Below, one piece after another: positions 25,864 through 34,833 of a DNA stretch of 64,000 bases (the first letter of the stretch is position 1; each line of letters begins with the position of its first letter). The notes beneath the pieces are model-generated. The model saw only the letters and a program-made list of their open reading frames with translations, ran no database searches and was not told the origin of the DNA. Source of the DNA: Weimeria sp002480925 (GTDB lineage: Bacteria > Bacillota > Clostridia > Lachnospirales > Lachnospiraceae); the NCBI RefSeq assembly GCF_052064335.1, contig NZ_JBQHVU010000014.1, forward strand, positions 8,802-72,801, written 5' to 3'. Position numbers and translations under genes: made by a program.

Positions 25864-26508
25864 TCACTTTTCGTTTCGAATCCGGTCAAGCTCTCTTAAT
25901 ACTGTACCCTTTGTCATAAGGTCCATGGACTCTACCTTTTCATAAAGCGCCTCAAACTTATCAGGCATAGAAAGAACCCTGTAGCATTCACCCAGCAGGG
26001 TATAGTCAGCGGATACGTCGGACCCAAGTCCTATCGCATATTCTAAGATACAGGAAGCCTTCTGATATTCCTTTTTTTCCATAAAGCATTTGGCCAGATC
26101 GCAGAGAAGGACCTCGACACGGTTGAACCTTTCTCCGATCTGCTGCATCTCACCTAGGTTTTTACGACCGTATTGAAGCTTCAGATCAGTGTTTGACATA
26201 CCGTTAAGGTTAAGGAGCCGACTGGAGGAGAGTTGTCTAAGCTCATCTATAATCATGTCAGCCTCTTCATCCGGATTGTCGTCAAAAAAAGATAGTGGAA
26301 ATTTTTCCAATGGAATGGTAATATATTGGATAGTGTTCAGATCTCTGGCAGGAGTAAGGTCAGCGTGCCTTTCGTTCTCCCAGAATTCTTCATCGGTCTG
26401 CTTTTCCTCAGATTCAAGATGTCTGATCCTAAAAGCAACGAAAAGGATGAATGCCAGGATCGTAAGCGTAAGGACAGGTAGATGTGATATTCTGATAAGT
26501 AGTATCAT
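25864..26508 (-). CDS. Membrane-anchored protein with TPR-like helices
   Basis: 214-aa protein with a single N-terminal membrane helix (LPVLTLTILAFILFVAFRI) and a cytoplasmic or extracellular helical remainder. The segment about 120-200 (EVLLCDLAKCFMEKKEYQKASCILEYAIGL and the following ADYTLLGECYRVLS) reads like two tetratricopeptide repeats. No enzyme motif. It is divergent from the VanW gene with 53 bp between starts and convergent with nth. Function unknown; possibly a scaffold. Confidence 0.7.
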   Translation of the reverse strand: MILLIRISHLPVLTLTILAFILFVAFRIRHLESEEKQTDEEFWENERHADLTPARDLNTIQYITIPLEKFPLSFFDDNPDEEADMIIDELRQLSSSRLLNLNGMSNTDLKLQYGRKNLGEMQQIGERFNRVEVLLCDLAKCFMEKKEYQKASCILEYAIGLGSDVSADYTLLGECYRVLSMPDKFEALYEKVESMDLMTKGTVLRELDRIRNEK

Positions 26509-26561
26509 ATAATGCCTTTCTTTTTCATAATTGTAGCACTTTTGCCGGAAGGAATAAATAG

Positions 26562-28169
26562 ATGAAAAAATGGTTGTTGGCCGGGGGGTTAACAGCGGGA
26601 ATCATTATCGGAGGGATATTTTTAAGGACAGAGGATGCTTCCGCTGCCATGCGCATTGCAGACAATGTTTATATAGGCTCGGTAAATGTCTCCGGAATGG
26701 ATGAGAAGGAGGCGTCTGTGGCTCTTGATCAGTATGCACAGGAGGCAGAGGATAAGAGCATAACATTATCAAGCGGCAAGAAGTCGATTAATGCAAAGTC
26801 CTCTGATCTGGGGCTGTCACCGGATCCGGGGGACAGCATCTATCAGGCTTTGAATTACGGCAAGAAGGGCAATCTTCTCGAGAGATATTGCCAGAATAAG
26901 GATATTAAAAACGGCAGGAAAAAGGTCTTTGCTCTGGGAACAACAGTTGATACCACAAGGGCCAGGAAGTTTTTAAAGGATAATGAAGACCGGCTTACCA
27001 ATGAGCCGGTTGATGGTACTCTTTCACACAGGAATGGCAAGTTCACATACGTAGCAGGCAAGAAGGGCTACGAGCTTGATATCGATGCCTCGGTCAAGGT
27101 AATAGCTGATTATGCTGCAAAAGGCGAGGAGGATTCTTCCGGTAAGCTTGCGCTTGTGACAGTAGAGAAGGAGCCGAGAGGAAGCGCAAAGGAGCTTTCT
27201 TCTGTAAAGGATCTGCTCGGTACCTTCACGACGAATTACTCTGCTTCTACAGCTGCAAGAAAACAGAATGTAGCGAATGGTGAATCAAAGATAAACGGAA
27301 CGGTACTCTATCCCGGGGATAAATTCTCAGTGGCAAAGGCGCTTAATCCTATGTCAGCAGAGAACGGATACGAAAAGGCTCCATCATATGAGAACGGTAC
27401 GACGGTCATGACATATGGCGGAGGTATCTGTCAGGTCTCGACTACTCTTTATAATGCAGTGATCAGGTCTGAGCTTACTGTGATAAAGAGATACAACCAT
27501 TCAATGATGGTGCATTATGTCAAGCCGTCAGAAGATGCTGCCATAGCCGGAGATATAAAGGATTTCCAGTTTGAAAACAGTCTTAAGTATCCTGTCTACA
27601 TCGAAGGAAGCGCAGATGGCAACAATATCACATTCAGTATTTACGGCAAGGAGACAAGAGAAGCGGGGAGAACCGTGGACTTCGAGAGCAAAACGACTGA
27701 TACCGTAAAGTACAAGACCAGGTTCACGGCTGACTCGTCACAGCCGGTAGGCTATATCACAAGCACCGGAGATATTCCTCATGACGGACTTAAGGCTGAG
27801 CTTTGGAAGATAGTAAAGAAGAACGGACAGGAGGTAAGCAGGACAAGATTCAACAGCTCGGTTTATAAGGCTACAGATGCCACATATTCGGTTGGGACAA
27901 AGTCGGATTCGCCGGAGGCCGTGGCTGCCATAAAGGAGGCCATTGCAAGCGGAGATCTTGATAAGGTACGTGCGGCGGCAGCCAAATGGAAGAACGCTGC
28001 TCCTGAAGAAAAGGATGACAATACAGATAAGTCTGAGCAGGACAATAAGACAATAAAGAATTCGGATTCAGATAAAGATGAAAAGAACAGTAAGGCTGAC
28101 TCCGGGAAAGATTCCGGAAAGAATACTAAAAAGATCGGTGATAAGACCTCTCAGGGTAAAAAGAGCTGA
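26562..28169 (+). CDS. VanW-family cell-wall protein
   Basis: Exported or membrane-anchored protein of 535 aa with an N-terminal hydrophobic segment (WLLAGGLTAGIIIGGIFL). The middle (about 30-215) contains a PG-binding-4-like domain. The VanW domain spans about 220-350 with TFTTNYSAS, PGDKFSVAKALNP and YGGGICQVSTTLYNAV, the hallmark of VanW/YoaR proteins. The last 60 residues are a Lys/Asp/Ser-rich tail. VanW proteins are tied to peptidoglycan, but the reaction is not known. The last 92 bp also encode the start of the next gene in another frame. Confidence 0.9.
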   Translation: MKKWLLAGGLTAGIIIGGIFLRTEDASAAMRIADNVYIGSVNVSGMDEKEASVALDQYAQEAEDKSITLSSGKKSINAKSSDLGLSPDPGDSIYQALNYGKKGNLLERYCQNKDIKNGRKKVFALGTTVDTTRARKFLKDNEDRLTNEPVDGTLSHRNGKFTYVAGKKGYELDIDASVKVIADYAAKGEEDSSGKLALVTVEKEPRGSAKELSSVKDLLGTFTTNYSASTAARKQNVANGESKINGTVLYPGDKFSVAKALNPMSAENGYEKAPSYENGTTVMTYGGGICQVSTTLYNAVIRSELTVIKRYNHSMMVHYVKPSEDAAIAGDIKDFQFENSLKYPVYIEGSADGNNITFSIYGKETREAGRTVDFESKTTDTVKYKTRFTADSSQPVGYITSTGDIPHDGLKAELWKIVKKNGQEVSRTRFNSSVYKATDATYSVGTKSDSPEAVAAIKEAIASGDLDKVRAAAAKWKNAAPEEKDDNTDKSEQDNKTIKNSDSDKDEKNSKADSGKDSGKNTKKIGDKTSQGKKS

Positions 28170-29082
28170 GGTCATTCTTGGAAGCAGGATAGGTGAGGAC
28201 TGCGGAGCTGTGATCTGCCCTCCAGACGAGGTCCTTGTCATGTCGACGGATCCGATCACAGGAACGGCGATAGATATAGGTCATCTGGCCTGTGATATTA
28301 CTGCAAATGATCTGGCAAGCGCAGGTGCGACGCCGCTAGGCGTACTGCTTACGGTCCTGCTTCCGCCAGGAGAAAGTGAGGATACCCTTCACCAGATAAT
28401 GCTTGACATAAATGATTCATGCGAAAGACTTGATATGGCCGTAATAGGCGGTCATACTGAGGTGACTGACGCAGTGACAAGGCCGGTGGTCTCAGTTACA
28501 GGCGTCGGAAGAGTGAAGAGGCAGAGCATGATTGAGACCTCCGGAGCCGAACCTGATATGGATCTTGTCGTAACAAAATATGTTGGTCTTGAGGGAACAG
28601 CTATAATAGCAAAGGAGAAGAGAAGTGAGCTTCTTTCACGCTTTCCTGAGGAATTCGTAAACAAGGCCATTTCCTTTGGCAATATGATATCAGTGGTTAA
28701 GGACGGCCTTGTAGCCGCCGGAGCCGGCGCGGCCGCGATGCACGATGTCACGGAGGGCGGCATCTTCGGGGCCCTGTTTGAGATGAGCGAGGCATCAGGC
28801 GTCGGTATCTCCGTGGACATCGAAAGGATACCTATAAGGCAGGAAACGGTGGAGATCTGCGACTATTTCGGAATAGATCCATATGGGCTTGTAAGCAGCG
28901 GAAGTATGCTGATAGCAGCAAGTAATGGAGCAAGGATAGTTGAAGCTCTTGATGAAGCCGGAATCAGCGCAGCGGTGATAGGACGGACCAATTCCACTAA
29001 TGAGCGGGTGGTGCATTATGACGGCTCAACGAGATTTCTGGAGCCGCCGGCAGTCGATGAATTCCACAAGGTGCTCGGATAA
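28078..29082 (+). CDS. AIR-synthase-related (HypE-like) ATP-binding protein
   Basis: 334-aa protein of the PurM/HypE/SelD superfamily. It has the family opening LTPGKIPERIL then VILGSRIGEDCGAVI and VMSTDPITGT with the metal-binding Asp, DITANDLASAGATPLGVL, IGGHTEV and the C-terminal DVTEGGIFGALFEM. Because similarity begins near residue 8, the start must lie inside the VanW gene, giving a 92-bp overlap; no good ribosome site is seen before ATG 28078. Orphan HypE-like proteins are common in Clostridia; the substrate is not known. It begins an operon with the Lrp and aminotransferase genes. Confidence 0.85.
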   Translation: MKRTVRLTPGKIPERILKRSVIRPLRVKRAEVILGSRIGEDCGAVICPPDEVLVMSTDPITGTAIDIGHLACDITANDLASAGATPLGVLLTVLLPPGESEDTLHQIMLDINDSCERLDMAVIGGHTEVTDAVTRPVVSVTGVGRVKRQSMIETSGAEPDMDLVVTKYVGLEGTAIIAKEKRSELLSRFPEEFVNKAISFGNMISVVKDGLVAAGAGAAAMHDVTEGGIFGALFEMSEASGVGISVDIERIPIRQETVEICDYFGIDPYGLVSSGSMLIAASNGARIVEALDEAGISAAVIGRTNSTNERVVHYDGSTRFLEPPAVDEFHKVLG

Positions 29083-29093
29083 AGGAGAAAAGG

Positions 29094-29576
29094 ATGCAGG
29101 AGAAGATCTTAAATATAATAGAAAAGAACAGCAAGATAGATACAAAGGAGCTTTCGGTCCTGGTAGGTGAGGACGAGGAAGCAGTAAAGGCAAATATAAA
29201 GGAGCTTGAGGATAAGCATGTTATCTGCGGTTATCCTACTCTTGTTGACTGGGACAAGGCCGGTATAGAAAAGGTTACAGCACTTATAGAGGTAAGGGTA
29301 ACCCCTCAGAGGGGGATGGGCTTTGACAGGGTGGCAAGAAGGATCTACAACTATCCTGAGGTAAGCTCTGTTTATCTGATCTCAGGTGGATTTGATTTCA
29401 TGGTGACGATAGAGGGAAAGACACTGCGCGAGGTCGCTGATTTCGTTTCACAGAAGCTGTCTACCCTTGATTCAGTGCTCTCTACAAAGACCAACTTTAT
29501 CCTGAAAAAATATAAGGATCATGGCACTATAATGGTAGATGAGCAGAAGAAGGATGAAAGGGTGGAGCTGTCATGA
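29094..29576 (+). CDS. Lrp/AsnC-family transcriptional regulator
   Basis: 160-aa regulator. N-terminal winged helix-turn-helix (ILNIIEKNSKIDTKELSVLVG, split) and a C-terminal RAM ligand domain (TALIEVRVTPQRGMGFDRVA, SVYLISGGFDFMVTIEG, LDSVLSTKTNFILKKYKDHG). It lies between an AIR-synthase-like gene and an aminotransferase whose start overlaps its stop by 4 bp. Family members sense amino acids, so it may regulate the aminotransferase beside it. Confidence 0.92.
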   Translation: MQEKILNIIEKNSKIDTKELSVLVGEDEEAVKANIKELEDKHVICGYPTLVDWDKAGIEKVTALIEVRVTPQRGMGFDRVARRIYNYPEVSSVYLISGGFDFMVTIEGKTLREVADFVSQKLSTLDSVLSTKTNFILKKYKDHGTIMVDEQKKDERVELS

Positions 29577-30736
29577 AAAGTCCGGTCAGCAGACAGATAC
29601 AGGAGATAAAGCCATCAGGTATCAGAAAGTTTTTTGATATAGTAAGCACAATGGACGACGCAATATCCTTAGGCGTCGGCGAGCCTGATTTCGATACCCC
29701 CTGGAGGGTAAGGGATGAGGCGATCTATTCTCTTGAACAGGGAAGGACCTTCTATACGTCAAATGCCGGACTCATGGAGCTCAAGGTGGCTATAGCAGAG
29801 TATCTTGACAGGAAGTACGACCTGCATTATGACCCGAAGGGTGAGATGATGATGACTGTAGGAGGCAGTGAGGCTATAGACATAGGGCTTCGTGCCATGC
29901 TTGATCCCGGTGATGAGGTGATAATACCGGAGCCTTCATATGTATCATATGTGCCATGTACCATTCTGGCAGGAGGAGTCCCTAAGATCATCAACCTGAG
30001 GGAGTCGGATGAGTTCCGTCTGACAGCTCAGGAGCTGGAGGATGCGATCACAGAGAAGACCAAGGTGCTTATACTCCCTTATCCTAACAATCCGACAGGA
30101 GCCGTTATGGAAAAGGAGGATCTTCTGGCGATTGCTGATGTGATAAGGAAGCATGATATATATGTGATGACAGATGAGATATATTCTGAGCTTACATATC
30201 AGATGGATCATGTATCGATCGCTTCCATACCAGGAATGAAGGAAAGGACAGTATATATCAACGGATTCTCAAAGGCCTTCGCGATGACAGGCTGGAGGCT
30301 CGGCTATGCATGTGCTCCGAAGGATATCCTCTCCCAGATGCTTAAGATCCATCAGTTTGCTATAATGTGCGCGCCGACCACATCGCAGTACGCCGGTATC
30401 GAGGCTGTCCGTCACTGCGACAGAGAGGTCGAGGATATGAAGATGCAGTACAACGAGAGAAGGATCTATGTATTACAGAGATTAAGGGATATGGGACTTT
30501 CATGTTTTGAGCCATACGGTGCCTTCTATGTATTTCCATCTATAAGGAGCACGGGGATGAGTTCTGACGATTTTGCGACAAGCCTTCTGAAGACAATGAA
30601 GGTAGCAGTCGTTCCCGGAACAGCATTCGGAGAATGCGGAGAGGGATTCATCCGGATCTCCTATGCCTATTCAATGCAGAATCTCAAGGTGGCTCTTGAC
30701 CGTATTGAGAAGTTTGTAAAAGGGCTTAAGAAGTAA
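29573..30736 (+). CDS. Class I/II pyridoxal-phosphate aminotransferase
   Basis: 387-aa fold type I aminotransferase. Conserved residues include GVGEPDFDTPW, SNAGLMELKVAIAEYL, VGGSEAIDIGLRAML, PNNPTGAVM, DEIYSELTY (PLP-binding Asp) and the Schiff-base Lys in NGFSKAFAMTGWRLGY, then RISYAYS near the end with the substrate-binding Arg. Aspartate or aromatic amino acids are likely donors. Starts with ATG overlapping the Lrp-type gene stop. Confidence 0.93.
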   Translation: MKSPVSRQIQEIKPSGIRKFFDIVSTMDDAISLGVGEPDFDTPWRVRDEAIYSLEQGRTFYTSNAGLMELKVAIAEYLDRKYDLHYDPKGEMMMTVGGSEAIDIGLRAMLDPGDEVIIPEPSYVSYVPCTILAGGVPKIINLRESDEFRLTAQELEDAITEKTKVLILPYPNNPTGAVMEKEDLLAIADVIRKHDIYVMTDEIYSELTYQMDHVSIASIPGMKERTVYINGFSKAFAMTGWRLGYACAPKDILSQMLKIHQFAIMCAPTTSQYAGIEAVRHCDREVEDMKMQYNERRIYVLQRLRDMGLSCFEPYGAFYVFPSIRSTGMSSDDFATSLLKTMKVAVVPGTAFGECGEGFIRISYAYSMQNLKVALDRIEKFVKGLKK

Positions 30737-30743
30737 GGCTTAT

Positions 30744-32528
30744 ATGAAAGGTAAATCTATAAAACCTATTATTTCGGCCAGGAATCTGGTCCATGAATAT
30801 TACAGACGTGATGAGGAGGGAAACGTCACAGCGATCGAAAATGCGGTCGATGACGTAAGTCTCGATGTCGAGCCAGGCCAGTTTATATCCATTCTCGGAC
30901 ATAACGGAAGCGGGAAATCGACTCTTGCCAAACATATCAATGCTCTTCTTCTGCCTACTGAGGGCAGCATTTATGTCGATGGAAAGGATACCTCTGCCCC
31001 AGAGAATGAACTTCCGGTCCGTGAGGAAGCCGGCATGGTATTCCAGAATCCTGACAATCAGATCATAGCATCTGTAGTCGAGGAGGATGTAGGCTTCGGC
31101 CCGGAGAATATAGGTATCCCGACTGACCAGATCTGGGCAAGGGTTGAGAGAGCCTTGAAGGGAGTCGGCATGTGGGAGTACAGGAAGAAGTCTCCAAACC
31201 GGCTTTCAGGCGGACAGAAGCAGAGGGTGGCTATAGCCGGTGTGATGGCTATGGAGCCTAAATGTATAATACTGGATGAGCCGACGGCAATGCTAGATCC
31301 TGACGGAAGGGCAGAGGTCATAGCGACAGCAAGGGAGCTAAACAAGAAAAAGGGAGTCACTATAATACTGATCACGCATTACATGGAGGAGGTTGTCTTT
31401 TCTGATAAGGTATTCGTGATGGATCATGGAAAGATAGTGATGCAGGGGAGCCCGAGGGAAATTTTCTCACAGGCCGACTCACTTCGCTCCTACCATCTCT
31501 GCCTGCCTCAGGTCACTGAGCTTGCCTGTCAGCTGAAGGCAGCAGGCCTTAAGGTCCCGGACGGAGTCCTTACCAGGGAAGAGCTGATGTCAGTGCTTAC
31601 AGAGGGCGGACTTCTTTCTAAGGAGATAGAGGATAAGCCGGAGCAGACCTTTGATAAAAAAGAAAAAAAGCCGATTTCAGACGCAGTCCTTCTATTAGAC
31701 CATGTCAGCGTAACCTATCAGGATGGAGGCAGCAGTACCAGGGCATTAGAAGACGTTTCCTTACAGATCAACAGGGGTGATTTCCTGGGAATAATAGGAC
31801 ATACCGGTTCAGGGAAGTCAACTCTTATCCAGACCCTGAATGGTCTTATAGCTCCGAGTGAAGGACATATATATTTCAATGGTCAGGATATAGGAGATGA
31901 TGGCTTCGATAAAAGGGGGCTTAGATCACAGGTCGGAATGGTATTCCAGTATCCGGAGCATCAGCTGTTTGAGGCAACGGTGATAGAGGACGTGAAGTTT
32001 GGACCGAGGAATCAGGGACTTAGTGACAGGGAATGCGAGCTTATGGCCTATGAAGCCCTTCAGAGAGTGCATTTCCCTGAGGATTCATATGAGGCCTCTC
32101 CTTTTGAGCTTTCTGGCGGACAGAAGAGAAGGGCAGCAATAGCAGGTGTACTTGCAATGAGACCATCTGTTATCATTCTTGATGAGCCGACGGCAGGACT
32201 GGACCCTGCAGGCCGTGATGAGATCTTAGGACTCATAAAGGAGATGCATGATAAGTCGGGAGAGACTGTTATACTTGTCTCACACAGTATGGAGGACGTT
32301 GCAGACTATGTAGACCGGATCATAGTCGTGGATAAGGGCAGGATAGCTTCTGACGGAACTCCACGTGAGGTCTTTTCAAATGTCAGACAGCTTGAGTCCA
32401 TGGGACTGGCAGTGCCGTCAGTTACCTATCTTCTCCATGACTTAAGGGCTGCAGGATATCCTGTGGACTGTCATGGGACTACAGTTTCGGAAGCAAAGGA
32501 AGAGATACTCAGATGCTCAAGGATATAA
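30744..32528 (+). CDS. Fused double ATPase of an energy-coupling-factor transporter (EcfA1-EcfA2)
   Basis: A single 594-aa chain with two complete ABC ATPase domains. Domain 1 (about 10-245) has GHNGSGKST, QNPDNQIIASVVEEDV, LSGGQKQRVAIAG and LDEPTAMLDP. Domain 2 (about 315-560) has GHTGSGKST, QYPEHQLFEATVIEDV, LSGGQKRRAAIAG and LDEPTAGLDP. The NPDNQ and YPEHQ Q-loops are typical of EcfA1 and EcfA2, normally two genes of about 280 aa. The linker at about 280-310 is charged. EcfT follows with a 16-bp overlap. The vitamin-binding S component is not in the window. Confidence 0.92.
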   Translation: MKGKSIKPIISARNLVHEYYRRDEEGNVTAIENAVDDVSLDVEPGQFISILGHNGSGKSTLAKHINALLLPTEGSIYVDGKDTSAPENELPVREEAGMVFQNPDNQIIASVVEEDVGFGPENIGIPTDQIWARVERALKGVGMWEYRKKSPNRLSGGQKQRVAIAGVMAMEPKCIILDEPTAMLDPDGRAEVIATARELNKKKGVTIILITHYMEEVVFSDKVFVMDHGKIVMQGSPREIFSQADSLRSYHLCLPQVTELACQLKAAGLKVPDGVLTREELMSVLTEGGLLSKEIEDKPEQTFDKKEKKPISDAVLLLDHVSVTYQDGGSSTRALEDVSLQINRGDFLGIIGHTGSGKSTLIQTLNGLIAPSEGHIYFNGQDIGDDGFDKRGLRSQVGMVFQYPEHQLFEATVIEDVKFGPRNQGLSDRECELMAYEALQRVHFPEDSYEASPFELSGGQKRRAAIAGVLAMRPSVIILDEPTAGLDPAGRDEILGLIKEMHDKSGETVILVSHSMEDVADYVDRIIVVDKGRIASDGTPREVFSNVRQLESMGLAVPSVTYLLHDLRAAGYPVDCHGTTVSEAKEEILRCSRI

Positions 32529-33319
32529 CTCTCGGGCAGTATTACTCTGCGGATTCAGTGATCCATCGTCTCGATCCAAGAGTAAAGCTCGTTGCAACAT
32601 TAGTTTTTATAATATCGATATTCGTGGCCAGTGATCCTATAGGATTCGCGATAATTACAATAGCTCTTGCAGCTGTTATCATTATGAGCAGGGTACCCTT
32701 TTCCTTCATGGTAAGGGGACTCAGGTCAATAATAGTCCTGCTTTTGATCTGCGGTCTGTTCAATCTTTTCCTTACTCCCGGAGATGCTCTGGTGAAGTGG
32801 GGCAAGGTCGTGATCACTGTACAGGGAGTGAGGGCAGCCATACTGATGCTTGTCAGGATGGTCTACCTTATAATAGGGACATCTGTCATGACACTTACCA
32901 CGACGCCGAATCAGCTGACCGATGGACTTGAGACCGGACTTAGATTTCTGAACTATATACATGTACCGGTCCATGAGATAGCAATGATGATGTCTATAGC
33001 TCTCAGATTTATCCCTATCTTAAGTGATGAGACTGATAAGATAATGAAGGCTCAGACAGCCAGAGGAGCTGAATTTGACGGCAAGGGAATAGTAAAGAAG
33101 GCAAAGGCAATGGTGCCTCTTCTGGTACCGCTTTTCGTATCTGCCTTCAGGAGAGCCAATGACCTGGCTCTTGCAATGGAGGCCAGATGCTATCACGGAG
33201 GAGAGGGCAGGACAAGCATGAAGCCCCTGCACTATATGAGACGTGATGCGATCGCTTACATCCTGATGCTTGTAACAGCGGCGCTTGTTATCTGCTGGAG
33301 GGTAATGGGCAGAAGATGA
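32513..33319 (+). CDS. ecfT: Energy-coupling-factor transporter transmembrane protein
   Basis: 268-aa membrane subunit that links the two ATPases to exchangeable vitamin- or metal-binding S components. About six hydrophobic helices, with the coupling motifs AQTARGAEF and ALAMEARCYHGGEGRT (Ala-Arg-Gly and Ala-Arg-Cys variants). YYSADSVIHRLDPRVKL is the usual N-terminus. Overlaps the ATPase gene by 16 bp. Confidence 0.93.
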   Translation: MLKDITLGQYYSADSVIHRLDPRVKLVATLVFIISIFVASDPIGFAIITIALAAVIIMSRVPFSFMVRGLRSIIVLLLICGLFNLFLTPGDALVKWGKVVITVQGVRAAILMLVRMVYLIIGTSVMTLTTTPNQLTDGLETGLRFLNYIHVPVHEIAMMMSIALRFIPILSDETDKIMKAQTARGAEFDGKGIVKKAKAMVPLLVPLFVSAFRRANDLALAMEARCYHGGEGRTSMKPLHYMRRDAIAYILMLVTAALVICWRVMGRR

Positions 33320-33411
33320 AAATGATCATGACGCCGGGTGTTTTCAAATGAGCTGGTATATGATATAATGCATACGATTGAGACCTGAAATGGTCGTGAC
33401 GAGAGGTGACT

Positions 33412-33897
33412 ATGGCGAATATACAGGTTTATTATGGCCCGGGAGTCGGTAAGACTTCTGCGGCGCTAGGCACTGCTATAAGAGCAGCAGCCAGTGGATC
33501 AAGCGTATACATCATACAGTTTCTTAAAGGCGCTCTTGAGGGAGACTACTGGAAGAGGCTTGAGCCGGAGATAAAGGAATTCTCCTTTGAGCGTAGCTCT
33601 CACAGCTTCAGTGAGCTTGACGATGAAGCAAAGAAGGAAGAAAAGCAGAACATCATCAATGGACTTGGCTTCGCAAAGAAGGTACTCTCCACCGGTGAAT
33701 GCGATATACTTGTCCTGGATGAATTTCTGGGACTTTCCGATGAGGGAATAGTCACTGAGCAGGAGATGGTTGACGTGCTTGGCGCCGGCTCTGACTCGAT
33801 GAAGGTTATCCTTACCGGAACGACTCTTCCCGCTGCAGTCAGACGGGTAAGCAGTCAGATACTAAAGATTGTAGAAGAAGATGGCAGCGAGGACTGA
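33412..33897 (+). CDS. BtuR/CobO-like P-loop nucleotide-binding protein
   Basis: 161-aa protein resembling ATP:cob(I)alamin adenosyltransferases of the BtuR/CobO/CobP type. P-loop reads YYGPGVGKTSAALGTAIRAA where the classical motif is GKGKGKTTAALG; then IIQFLKGALEGDYW and DILVLDEFLG (Walker B). ATG at 33412 has GAGAGGTGACT just before it; the in-frame GTG two codons earlier is weaker. It precedes dapA by 9 bp. Corrinoid adenosylation is the family role, but with the altered loop and the lysine-pathway neighbour, a different nucleotide-dependent role cannot be excluded. Confidence 0.72.
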   Translation: MANIQVYYGPGVGKTSAALGTAIRAAASGSSVYIIQFLKGALEGDYWKRLEPEIKEFSFERSSHSFSELDDEAKKEEKQNIINGLGFAKKVLSTGECDILVLDEFLGLSDEGIVTEQEMVDVLGAGSDSMKVILTGTTLPAAVRRVSSQILKIVEEDGSED

Positions 33898-33906
33898 CAG
33901 GAGGTT

Positions 33907-34794
33907 ATGATGCCAATATTCAAGGGTGCAGGCGTAGCTATCATTACGCCTATGGATGAAGATCAGAATGTTAATTATGACAAGCTCGAGGAGATCATTG
34001 ACGAGCAGATAGAGGGAGGTACCGATGCTATCGTAATAGTCGGTACCACCGGTGAGGGATCTACTCTTACAATGGAGGAGCACAGCGAGTGCATAAGAAA
34101 GGCCGTTGAGTTTACCAGACACAGGGTACCTGTCGTGGCAGGTACAGGAAGCAACTGCACCAAGACAGCTATCCAGCTGACTAAAGAGGCAGAAGAGCAT
34201 GGAGCAGATGCAGCGCTTGTCGTGACTCCATACTACAATAAAACCACTCAGAAGGGACTTGTTGCACACTACAGTGCTATTGCAGATTCGACTAAGCTTC
34301 CTATCATCCTCTATAATGTACCTGGAAGGACAGGAACAAATATTGCTCCGCAGACTGTCGCTACCCTCCGCAAGACAAAGAAAAATATAGTAGGAGTAAA
34401 GGATGCAACAGCAAACCTGGCTCAGACATCTGAGATGATGCGGCTCTGTGATGGCGATCTGGAGCTCTATTCAGGTGAGGATGGACTTGTGGTCCCTATC
34501 CTTTCACTTGGCGGTATCGGTGTCATTTCTGTAGTATCAAATGTCGCTCCACACGATGTTCATGAGATGGTGATGAGCTTCTTGAACGGGGATATAGAGA
34601 AGGCAAGGAAGATGCAGCTTCGTGAGCTTCCGCTAGTGGATGCACTTTTCTGCGAGGTAAACCCTATTCCTGTGAAGACAGCTATGAATCTGATGGGAAA
34701 GAATGTCGGACCTCTTCGACTTCCTCTCTGTGAGATGGAGGAGAAGAACCTCGAGAGACTAAAGAATGCAATGAAGGATTACGGACTTCTATAA
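33907..34794 (+). CDS. dapA: 4-hydroxy-tetrahydrodipicolinate synthase
   Basis: First enzyme of the lysine/diaminopimelate branch: condenses pyruvate with aspartate semialdehyde. TIM-barrel of 295 aa. Family blocks: GVAIITPM, GTTGEGSTLTMEEH, AALVVTPYYNKTTQKGL, LYNVPGRTGTNI (proton-relay Tyr) and IVGVKDATAN (Schiff-base Lys), then YSGEDGL. Convergent with dapB, separated only by a shared terminator, so the two steps of the pathway are encoded tail to tail. Confidence 0.97.
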   Translation: MMPIFKGAGVAIITPMDEDQNVNYDKLEEIIDEQIEGGTDAIVIVGTTGEGSTLTMEEHSECIRKAVEFTRHRVPVVAGTGSNCTKTAIQLTKEAEEHGADAALVVTPYYNKTTQKGLVAHYSAIADSTKLPIILYNVPGRTGTNIAPQTVATLRKTKKNIVGVKDATANLAQTSEMMRLCDGDLELYSGEDGLVVPILSLGGIGVISVVSNVAPHDVHEMVMSFLNGDIEKARKMQLRELPLVDALFCEVNPIPVKTAMNLMGKNVGPLRLPLCEMEEKNLERLKNAMKDYGLL

Positions 34795-34798
34795 AAAA

Positions 34799-34828
34799 AC
34801 GGCAGGCAAGCGCCTGCCGCTTTTTTTA
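34799..34828. terminator. Bidirectional terminator between dapA and dapB
   Basis: CGGCAGGC/GCCTGCCG 8-bp stem around AAGC, with seven A before and seven T after, so it works for both strands. Confidence 0.95.
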
Positions 34829-34833
34829 TGAAA

